A DNA stretch of 16,380 nt from Senegalimassilia sp003474385 (GTDB lineage Bacteria > Actinomycetota > Coriobacteriia > Coriobacteriales > Eggerthellaceae): assembly GCF_003474385.1 (NCBI RefSeq), contig NZ_QUCY01000038.1:1-16380 (forward strand), read 5' to 3'. Under the pieces are notes generated by a model. It was not told where the DNA came from, made no database searches, and saw nothing but the letters and a program-made list of their open reading frames with translations. A program made the position numbers and the translations under genes. Of the stretch, positions 9,783 through 16,380 are shown piece by piece (position 1 is the stretch's first letter; every line of letters starts with the position of its first letter).

Positions 9783-10355
9783 ATGAACACCGAAATGATC
9801 TACACGCGTCGAGGTTTCGTCAAGCTGGCCGCCGGTGCGGTGGCCGCAGCAGCGCTGGTCGCCACGGGCGCCAGCACGCTGGACATCGACAAGGCGTTTG
9901 CAGCTTCGCAGAATGCCGATGGTTCTTATACTGTCACTGCTAATCTCTACGTGAAGCACGAGGACCACCAAGCACCGCTCGTGTCCGGCAATGCTTATCT
10001 CACGAACCCGAACAATCCTCTGAAACTCGGTGGATTCCCGACCAGCCCTATGAGCGACAACGCTACGCTGAAAGTCCTCGACGGTGGGAAATATCAGGTC
10101 ACCATTCCCGTTCGTAACGAGTGCTTCTCTCTTATCGAGTTCAGCGGAGGGGATGGCGTGACTGTAGCGGATTATGAAACGACATATTGTTCCTACCCCA
10201 ACGAGAATCGCATTAGCTCGCTGACTCTAGTGGTCAGTGAGAGAAAGGCCGAGTATAAGTTCACGGCGGTCAAGGAATATGCAGCTCATCCGCTGAAGAA
10301 AGGCTACCACGAATGGCCGATTTACATGACCGTCGAGTTCCCGGACGCACAGTAA
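9783..10355 (+). CDS. Tat-exported single-domain protein with NEAT-like beta-sandwich domain
   Basis: This is a 190-residue secreted protein. ATG 9783 follows AGAGGG at a usual distance. The N-terminus YTRRGFVKLAAGAVAAAALV is a textbook twin-arginine signal (Arg9-Arg10), with likely cleavage after AFA at residue 40. This would mean export as a folded protein, often with a bound cofactor. Residues 47-190 form one domain. It opens with YTVTANLYV, followed by a TNPNNP loop, then NATLKV, then a strand pair around DGGKYQVTIPV, then FSLIEF, then SYPNENRISSLTLVV, and ends YKFTAVKEY and WPIYMTVEF. The same order occurs four times in the large neighbour gene. Strand order and the NATLxV/DGKxxVTI part recall NEAT haem-binding domains, but the haem-ligand YxxxY signature is not obvious. 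Cys114 and Cys136 could form a disulfide. There is no membrane or cell-wall anchor, so it may be released or bind the large protein. Confidence 0.85.
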   Translation: MNTEMIYTRRGFVKLAAGAVAAAALVATGASTLDIDKAFAASQNADGSYTVTANLYVKHEDHQAPLVSGNAYLTNPNNPLKLGGFPTSPMSDNATLKVLDGGKYQVTIPVRNECFSLIEFSGGDGVTVADYETTYCSYPNENRISSLTLVVSERKAEYKFTAVKEYAAHPLKKGYHEWPIYMTVEFPDAQ

Positions 10356-10390
10356 TCACGCTGCTGATTAGCAGCTGCTCTCGTTGATTT

Positions 10391-10421
10391 GAGGGGGGCG
10401 GCGTGATCTGCCGCCCCCCTC
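10391..10421 (+). terminator. Hairpin between the two surface genes (partial terminator or attenuator)
   Basis: GAGGGGGGCGGC pairs perfectly with GCCGCCCCCCTC across the seven-base loop GTGATCT. Only GTTTCG follows, so the T-run is short. It lies between the stop at 10355 and the ribosome-binding site at 10434-10442 and would lower expression of the large gene relative to the small one. Confidence 0.65.
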
Positions 10422-10450
10422 GTTTCGCGCATGAAAGGAGGGAATGCTTT

Positions 10451-13400
10451 ATGCCGTGTATTCCATCGCATGTCGGTTTGATTGGGAAAGCTTGGAAAAC
10501 GCTGCTTGCTTTTGTGCTCGTTGTTTCATTGATCCCATCGTCGGCACTCGCGAATATCGAGTTAGCTAATGTGGGGGATGCTGCAACCGCCGCGCCGCAG
10601 GTCCAGGCCCGCTCCTACACCTGGTACGGCGCCGACGCCGCGACCACCGTCGAGATGGGCCGGGTGACCGTCGAGGGCGCCGACCTGTCGGCGCTTCCCG
10701 ACCCCGACTCCACCGGAGCCTGCGCCGAGGCCACCAGGCTGGAGGCCGGCGACCCGGCCTACGACAAGGTCGCGGCCGCCGTGGCCAAGAGGTGGTCGGG
10801 CGACCCGGCGCTGCTCCGGGTCTACTCGTTCAGGGTGCTCGACGGCTCCGGCTCGGAGGTCGCCGTCCCCGAGGGCGCGGAGGTGACCTTCGAGTACACC
10901 GAGATGCTCAACGGCGGCGTCGCCCCCAGGGCGTTCTCGCTGGCCGACGACGGGACGCTCCGCGAGCTCGAGACCACGCAGGGCGCCAACTACGTCGAGG
11001 GCATGATGTTCGACGTGGCCGCCCACGGCGCCGACCCGGCGTGCGTGGCGTTCGTCGACACCACCGGCCTGGAGGAAAAGAAGCAGCTGGAAGCTGGCGT
11101 GTACACGGTAGATGCCAATCTGTACGTGCCGGGATATCAAGCGCCAATCGGCAGCAATGCCTATATGACCACCAACGACTTTCCGCCTGTCAACAAGGGC
11201 AGGCAGAACGGTGAACTGTCAGTTGGCGAGAATGGCGAGTTGACTGTAACGGTGTATCCCGTGCATGAGATTTTCACGCTACAGGACATCCACGATGGCG
11301 ACGATGCGCACATCGAATCAATTGAGCGCGGCGGTTTTGCGAGTAGCTATGGTTCTCATCCTGATCGCATTACGAAGCTTGTTGTCAAACTCGATAACGA
11401 TAATGGAACGTATAAGTTCAAGGATTGCGTTCAGTATCCGACTATCCTTGAAGAGGATAAGAATTGGGATATCTTCCTGTCGGTTGATTTCGACTCTGCG
11501 GTGAAAGGTGGCTACGACCCTTCAAAGGGCGAAAGCGTGACGAAGACGTTCGAAGACGAGTCGACGGGCGTCAACGTGACGGTGTCCACAACTGAAAAGA
11601 AACTTTCCGATCAGTTTGGGAAGGTGTCCCTCGTTGCGAGCGAGCAGAAGGACGGCAACTCTTACGATGAAGCCGTTGAACTGCTGAAATCGCGCTATGT
11701 GCAGACCCCACCGCTAACTTTGTTCGATATGGCGTTGATCGACCAAGATGGCAATGCGGTCGACTTGAGCGGAAACACGAAGGTAACGGTGTCGTTGCCG
11801 AACCCGTTCGCCGACGTCGAATCGAAGAACGTCGTCGTATGGGGCGTCCAGGACGGCGAGCTGTCCTCGCAGAATATTGTTTCGCAGAACGGGCGATTGG
11901 TCTTCTCTGATGGTCTGGGATTGAGCTCTTCGTATGCTGTTGTCGACACAACGGCGGTTCAGTCGATTAGCATTGGCAAGATTAGCGACTCGACGGGGTC
12001 GACCGATGTCACAGGAACGCTGAGCGTTGTGAACAGCGGGGTTGGCGACGCGGAGTTTACCATGTCCGACCTAGTCACCTACTCGTTTGGGCAGCAGGTT
12101 CTGCCCAAGGGCACGGCTTTCACGATGTCCATGATGTACGACAATTACGCAGTTGCCGTTGACGCGCCCGCGAAAGTGGCAGAGCTGAAGAACAAATACG
12201 TTTCCGAGGGAATGGACGAGGCCTCTGCTCAGGCGAAGGCCGAGGAGGAGATTCATGCGCAATATCGCCACACGCCTGGGTATTGGTACAACCCCGGTGA
12301 AGCCTCTATGTCGCTTTCGTTTCCTGCGGCTGATGGCTCGCAGGCGATTCTCGTTCGCGACGATGGGGTGTCTGTCACTGCTGAGATATTGGACTCCGCT
12401 TATGAAAACGGACGCCTGAAGGTCGATTTGATCGGCGATTATCCGCGAAATTACGGGCGAGATCTTCTTCGTGATATGGACAACGCATACCGAAATGGTC
12501 TCGACTCCGCAACGGAGGACGCCCCGATCGCGTATATTCTCATCATGAGCAATGATGGAAAAATTGCCGGGCAACCCTATCTTTCCACTGATTGGGGTGA
12601 ATACGAGACCGCTCATCTTGCTTACAACGGAGAAGAGCAGCTCGGTGTGAGGCTTGGCGCTCACAACAAAGTCGTTAGTGGGTCGCCGAGTGCGGTTGAT
12701 GCGGGCGAATACAAAGTTGCTATTGCGCCGGAAAACGGTTACACGTGGTTTGATGGAACGAATGAGCCGATTGAGTTCACGTACGATATCGAGCGGGCTC
12801 CGATAACCTTCAGGCTTTCGCTTATGGGTGGAAACGGTAGCTCTATCATGGGTGTTCCCTACGATTTCGATGCGGCTTCGCTTTCCTATGCTTTAAAAGC
12901 GTTCACCTCCGATGGCGAAGAGGTGACGGATTACTCTGGCAATTGGCCCGTCGTTACCGAGTCGTCGAAAATAAAAGAGGCAATTCCCGGTACCGATTAT
13001 CGGATTTATGCCGACTACTCAAACGTTTCTTCCGAATCCGGTAACTATAAGGTTTCGGAAGCGGGCAGCTCATCGTGGCGGATTGGGACTGTTCGTGTTG
13101 GCATTTCTCCTGATGATGAACCAAATTACGATTCGCTTCAATTCACCTACGATGGGAAGGGGCATGCCCCGCAGCTTTCTTCGAACGGCAAGTATTCCTT
13201 CCGGACGTATAACGTAAAGCAACAAAAGGACGTTGGTGAGTACGAATTCGTTGTTGATTTCAACGGCGTGTGGTCTGATGGCAGCACACAGGTAAAGCAT
13301 GTTTCGTGGTCGGTATCTCCGGCGACTTTAACAGCGGTTTACGAGGGCGATGTCGTCAAGGAGTCTGCGTCCGAGGCGAAGGGCGCTGTTTCGGTAGTCG

Positions 13401-16333
13401 GCTTCGTCAACGGGGAGAGTGCTGAGCAAATCGAAGGATACCAAGCTCCCTCGGTGAAGATCCCCGAGAATCTGGCCCCTGGGAAAGAGTACGAGCTGAC
13501 GCCTGAAGGCGGTTATGCTGGCAAGAATTATGTCTTCGAGTATGTTGCCGGAAAACTTGTGGTAGATGCTTCGTTTGCGCCGGCCGCCGTCTACACCCTG
13601 ACCGCGAACCTGAGCATGCCGGGGGAGTACAACCCGGTGCTTTCGGGCGTGGACGTGTACGTGAACAACCCGAACAACCCGTTCACCGACAAGGCTGGCA
13701 AATCGCCGGTGCTTGACGGCGCGTCGGGCGAGGGCGTGGTCGTCGAGGCGCCCACGAAGCCGCTTGACGGCAACGCCAAGGTGACGGTTGCGGCGGACGG
13801 CAGCAAGACGCTGGTGCTCGACCTTCCCAACCCGGTGTTCACGCTGCAGGAGCTTGGCACGTGCGCCGACCTGCCCGAAGGGTCGGTCAGCGTGGAGACC
13901 AAGCAGCCTGCGGACAAGTCGGTGTGGGATTACGGCAAGTACGACACGCGCATCTGCCGCGTGAGCGTGAAGCTGCCCGCCGACGCCAAGGGCACGGTGA
14001 CCTACACCTTCACCGGATCCAAGCTGTACGCGGTGCCGCTCAACGCCGACATCCAGCCCGAGGCCGGCAAGCCGGCGTTGAAGCTGGTGGTCGACCTTGA
14101 TTCCGCTAAGGAAAGCGGGTCGGCCGCGGTCGATCGCTCCGCGCTTGAGGAAGGCATCGCTTCGGCCAAGGCTGCCTTGGCTGGCGTGGTGGTTTCCGCC
14201 GACGGCTCCGACGTGTCCACCGAGGGCACGTGGGTTTCCCGGGAGGCCGCCGACGCTTTCCGCAACGCTATCGACGCGGCAAGCTCGATGGATGCGGAGA
14301 AGCTGGTTTCCCAGCAGATGATCGACGACGCGCTGGCGGCGCTGAACGAGGCTTCCGCTGCGTTCGCCAAACAGGCGAAACCCGGTCTGAAGGACGAGCG
14401 CGTGAAGGTTGAGAAGCCTGCTGCGGCGTCCGGCCTTATCTACAACGGCCTTGCCCAGACGGGCGTGCAGACTTCCGAGGGCTTCGTCCTTTCCGGCGCC
14501 GAGGGCAAAGACGCCGGCGACTACGTGGCCACGGCCACGTTGAAGGACGGGTTCACGTGGGCCGACGGCACCGTCGACCCGGTCGAGGTGACGTGGTCCA
14601 TCGCGAAGGCCAAGCTGGTGGCAACGTACGCCGGCGAGACCGTTTCGCCCGGCGCCAAGCCTGGCCTGGGCGTTGAGGTCACGGGCTTCGTGGGCGGCGA
14701 GACGGCGCTTTCCGCAGCCGGTTACCAGGCGCCTTCCGTGAGCGCGCCGGCCTCGCTTGAGGCGGGCAAGTCCTACGAGCTGGTGCCTTCGGGCGGCGCG
14801 GCCGCCAACTACGAGTTCGTGTACGTGGGCGGCACGCTGAAGGTGGAGAAGGCCTCTTCGGGCACGCTGAAGGCGGGCACGTACGCCATCACCGCGAACC
14901 TGAGCATGCCGGGCGATTATAACCCGGTCATCCCCGGGGCCACGGTGTACGTGAACAACCCGAACAACCCGTTCGCCGACAAGGCCGGCCACGAGCCGGT
15001 GCTTGACGGGAACAACCCCGTGGGCGTCGTGTCCACCACGCCCACCACGCCGCTTACCAAGAACGCGACGCTGGTGGTGGCTGCCGACGGCACGAAGACG
15101 CTGGAGCTTGACGTGCTGAACCCCGTGTTCACCACGCAGGAGCTGGGCACGTGCGCCGAGCTTGCCGGCGTGCAGGTGACGCGCAAGGCCCCGGCCGACG
15201 CGAGCATTTGGAGCTATGGCAAGTACGACACGCGCATCAGCCACGTTTCGGTGAAGCTGACCGACGACATGGTCACGGGCGCGAAGTCGTACTACTTCAG
15301 CGGGTCGAAGCTGTACGCGGTGCCGCTGAACATGGACATCGCGCCTTCGGGCAGCATCGCCTTGGAGCTGTCGGTCAACTACAGCAGCTTGCCTGCTTCG
15401 GCGTTGCCCGACGGCGTCGATCCGGTGCCCAATCCAGATCCCGAGCCGACGCCGGACCCGACCCCGACGCCTGATCCGACGCCGACGCCTTCGCCTTCGC
15501 CGGCTCAGCCGAACGGGTCGACCGAGGTGGGCACCACCACCGACGGGCATTTCGCCGCGGGCACGTACACGGTTTCGGCCAACCTGTGGTTCGACAAGGC
15601 CACCACGGGCCTGCCGCTGAACCCGCACCTGACCAACGGCGGCTTCCCGCCGTCGACGCCGGTCAGCAACAACGCCACCATGACAGTGGACGCGTCGGGC
15701 CATGCTTGGGTGAGCGCCCCGGTGGTCATCCAGGACAAGGTGATGACCATCAACAACGTGTGGGGATCGGGCGTCAGCTTCGATGGCTCCACGGTGACCA
15801 TCGACCTGGGCACGCCGTCGGCGTCGCGCACCTCGTTTGCCGGCACGTGCACCTCTTCGGTGACCATCGGCTGGCTGGCGCGCACCATCGCCGCGGGCAT
15901 CTTCAACGGCGTGTGGGATCACACGTGGACCACGAACTGGGAGGTCGACCTGGTGGCAGGTTCGCTGCCCGCAAGCGGCGGCGGCGAGCTGCCGGCCGCG
16001 GCGCAGGCCATTTTGAATGGCGAGAACGGCGTGGCTGCTTCTGGCGACGCTGCGGCTGCTGCGCTGGCGGCGGCCGAGGACGGTGCGGCTAAGAGCGGCG
16101 ACGCTGCCAAGAGCGGCAAGACCGCCGACGGCAAGTCGTCCGGGTCCGCGAAGTCCGGCGTGGCCGGTGCGGTCGAGGACCTGGCCGACGCGGCCGCGTC
16201 CAACCCCGCGGTTGCGATCGCGCTGGGTTGCGCAGTCGTGCTAGCGGTTGCCGCCGCCGTGGCGGGCGGCGTGTACGCCTACCGCCGCAAGAAGCGCGCC
16301 GCCGCCGGCGAGGTAGGTGATGCCGCGAAGTAG
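10451..16333 (+). CDS. Giant membrane-anchored multidomain surface protein (four NEAT-like domains, Ig/MBG-like and FIVAR modules)
   Basis: This 1960-residue protein starts at ATG 10451 with AAAGGAGGG eight bases before it; an upstream GTG at 10403 lies inside the hairpin and is unlikely. Residues 1-34 are a Sec signal (SALA cleavage). Residues 54-210 form a beta-rich domain of unusual composition. NEAT-like copy 1 spans 216-351. A second beta domain spans 361-500. Residues 501-720 are unassigned. Ig-like modules with the YNG...AGEY...GYTWFDGT pattern follow at about 720-784 and 886-957. MBG-like 1 spans 958-1040. NEAT-like 2 spans 1046-1216. A helical FIVAR module spans 1228-1310. An Ig-like module spans 1317-1387. 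MBG-like 2 spans 1387-1469. NEAT-like 3 spans 1475-1650. A Pro/Thr spacer spans 1658-1685. A divergent copy 4 spans 1703-1842. An Ala/Lys/Ser-Gly-rich stretch follows, then a membrane helix at 1918-1944 and the tail YRRKKR. No C-terminal LPxTG is present, so it is held by the membrane helix. Adhesion or ligand capture is inferred. Confidence 0.9.
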   Translation: MPCIPSHVGLIGKAWKTLLAFVLVVSLIPSSALANIELANVGDAATAAPQVQARSYTWYGADAATTVEMGRVTVEGADLSALPDPDSTGACAEATRLEAGDPAYDKVAAAVAKRWSGDPALLRVYSFRVLDGSGSEVAVPEGAEVTFEYTEMLNGGVAPRAFSLADDGTLRELETTQGANYVEGMMFDVAAHGADPACVAFVDTTGLEEKKQLEAGVYTVDANLYVPGYQAPIGSNAYMTTNDFPPVNKGRQNGELSVGENGELTVTVYPVHEIFTLQDIHDGDDAHIESIERGGFASSYGSHPDRITKLVVKLDNDNGTYKFKDCVQYPTILEEDKNWDIFLSVDFDSAVKGGYDPSKGESVTKTFEDESTGVNVTVSTTEKKLSDQFGKVSLVASEQKDGNSYDEAVELLKSRYVQTPPLTLFDMALIDQDGNAVDLSGNTKVTVSLPNPFADVESKNVVVWGVQDGELSSQNIVSQNGRLVFSDGLGLSSSYAVVDTTAVQSISIGKISDSTGSTDVTGTLSVVNSGVGDAEFTMSDLVTYSFGQQVLPKGTAFTMSMMYDNYAVAVDAPAKVAELKNKYVSEGMDEASAQAKAEEEIHAQYRHTPGYWYNPGEASMSLSFPAADGSQAILVRDDGVSVTAEILDSAYENGRLKVDLIGDYPRNYGRDLLRDMDNAYRNGLDSATEDAPIAYILIMSNDGKIAGQPYLSTDWGEYETAHLAYNGEEQLGVRLGAHNKVVSGSPSAVDAGEYKVAIAPENGYTWFDGTNEPIEFTYDIERAPITFRLSLMGGNGSSIMGVPYDFDAASLSYALKAFTSDGEEVTDYSGNWPVVTESSKIKEAIPGTDYRIYADYSNVSSESGNYKVSEAGSSSWRIGTVRVGISPDDEPNYDSLQFTYDGKGHAPQLSSNGKYSFRTYNVKQQKDVGEYEFVVDFNGVWSDGSTQVKHVSWSVSPATLTAVYEGDVVKESASEAKGAVSVVGFVNGESAEQIEGYQAPSVKIPENLAPGKEYELTPEGGYAGKNYVFEYVAGKLVVDASFAPAAVYTLTANLSMPGEYNPVLSGVDVYVNNPNNPFTDKAGKSPVLDGASGEGVVVEAPTKPLDGNAKVTVAADGSKTLVLDLPNPVFTLQELGTCADLPEGSVSVETKQPADKSVWDYGKYDTRICRVSVKLPADAKGTVTYTFTGSKLYAVPLNADIQPEAGKPALKLVVDLDSAKESGSAAVDRSALEEGIASAKAALAGVVVSADGSDVSTEGTWVSREAADAFRNAIDAASSMDAEKLVSQQMIDDALAALNEASAAFAKQAKPGLKDERVKVEKPAAASGLIYNGLAQTGVQTSEGFVLSGAEGKDAGDYVATATLKDGFTWADGTVDPVEVTWSIAKAKLVATYAGETVSPGAKPGLGVEVTGFVGGETALSAAGYQAPSVSAPASLEAGKSYELVPSGGAAANYEFVYVGGTLKVEKASSGTLKAGTYAITANLSMPGDYNPVIPGATVYVNNPNNPFADKAGHEPVLDGNNPVGVVSTTPTTPLTKNATLVVAADGTKTLELDVLNPVFTTQELGTCAELAGVQVTRKAPADASIWSYGKYDTRISHVSVKLTDDMVTGAKSYYFSGSKLYAVPLNMDIAPSGSIALELSVNYSSLPASALPDGVDPVPNPDPEPTPDPTPTPDPTPTPSPSPAQPNGSTEVGTTTDGHFAAGTYTVSANLWFDKATTGLPLNPHLTNGGFPPSTPVSNNATMTVDASGHAWVSAPVVIQDKVMTINNVWGSGVSFDGSTVTIDLGTPSASRTSFAGTCTSSVTIGWLARTIAAGIFNGVWDHTWTTNWEVDLVAGSLPASGGGELPAAAQAILNGENGVAASGDAAAAALAAAEDGAAKSGDAAKSGKTADGKSSGSAKSGVAGAVEDLADAAASNPAVAIALGCAVVLAVAAAVAGGVYAYRRKKRAAAGEVGDAAK
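13601..14100 (+). repeat. DNA-level duplicated NEAT-like module, copy A
   Basis: This aligns with copy B (14891-15385) at an offset of 1290 bases, with a few codon insertions after about 13900. The first hundred bases are largely identical, including GTGTACGTGAACAACCCG and the following bases. Later islands such as GGCAAGTACGACACGCGCAT and AAGCTGTACGCGGTGCCGCT are also shared. Confidence 0.85.
14891..15385 (+). repeat. DNA-level duplicated NEAT-like module, copy B
   Basis: This is the partner of copy A. Similarity is high at both ends of the module and lower in the middle (about 15000-15120 against 13710-13830), where the loops differ. Copy B has Ser where copy A has Cys in the DTRI motif. 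Confidence 0.85.
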
Positions 16334-16380
16334 CATGCGGATGCAAGCGGCGCGCGCCGGCGTGCGCCGTGCCGCCGGCT

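Noticed and set aside
9169..9783. 204-codon minus-strand open frame covering the leader of the surface locus
   Set aside because: No ribosome-binding site or recognisable domain, and it overlaps the promoter and structured leader. Third-position bias is weak.
15424..15510. Tandem GAT-CCG-ACG-type repeats as a microsatellite or CRISPR-like array
   Set aside because: They are in frame and encode a Pro/Thr/Asp spacer, normal in cell-surface proteins; no direct repeats with unique spacers.
13328..15922. 864-codon minus-strand open frame
   Set aside because: It is antisense to the high-GC part of the surface protein; composition (His, Arg, Gly, Val) is that of a shadow frame.
15959..15982. LPASGGG as a sortase sorting signal
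   Set aside because: It lies about 75 residues before the membrane helix, not directly in front of it, and has Ser rather than Thr; the anchor looks like a plain transmembrane helix with a basic tail.
16334..16380. Terminator of the giant surface gene at the right edge
   Set aside because: The 47 bases are GC-rich with possible pairing, but no complete stem plus T-run is inside the window.

Overview
The window looks like chromosome from a high-GC Gram-positive, most likely a gut Coriobacteriia/Eggerthellaceae-type actinobacterium. This is inferred from strong G/C third positions, Gly/Ala-rich and acidic extracellular proteins, and large membrane-anchored MBG/FIVAR-type surface proteins; no rRNA or marker gene is present to prove it.

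Left part (1-5344, minus strand): a tightly packed operon read right to left. It has a small acidic protein whose reading frame is broken (4890-5344), then an extracellular solute-binding lipoprotein (3309-4877), then a very large membrane sensor histidine kinase that runs off the left edge (1-3302). Gaps are 12 and 6 bases, and each Shine-Dalgarno overlaps the previous stop codon, so the three are probably translated together. No permease is visible, which favours a sensory role for the binding protein. The kinase carries Cache-like, HAMP-like, PAS, degenerate GGDEF, GAF-like, HisKA and partial HATPase regions.

Centre (5345-8313, plus strand): an alpha-D-phosphohexomutase (5581-7290) with all four active-site motifs and a strong terminator; a short remnant resembling a RelE/ParE-type toxin tail on the minus strand; and a Crp/Fnr-type regulator (7643-8293) with a good promoter and a palindrome placed for autorepression.

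Accessory stretch (8353-9780): a hicA-hicB toxin-antitoxin pair on the minus strand, its promoter covered by a large inverted repeat, then about 650 bases without a convincing gene. That stretch holds a palindrome sharing its core with the one in front of the Crp/Fnr gene, a sigma-70-like promoter, and a long leader with several hairpins.

Right part (9783-16333, plus strand): the most unusual locus. A 190-residue protein with a twin-arginine signal peptide carries a single copy of a beta-sandwich-like domain (starting YTVTANL). A hairpin separates it from a 1960-residue protein with an N-terminal signal and a C-terminal membrane anchor that carries four more copies of the same domain among Ig-like, MBG-like and FIVAR-like modules. 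The strand pattern resembles NEAT haem-binding domains, but this is not established. The large gene is a compositional mosaic with sharp boundaries at module edges, and two of its modules are a DNA-level duplication. Working model: a secreted single-domain carrier or binder works with a surface-anchored multi-domain receptor, possibly controlled by the nearby Crp/Fnr regulator.
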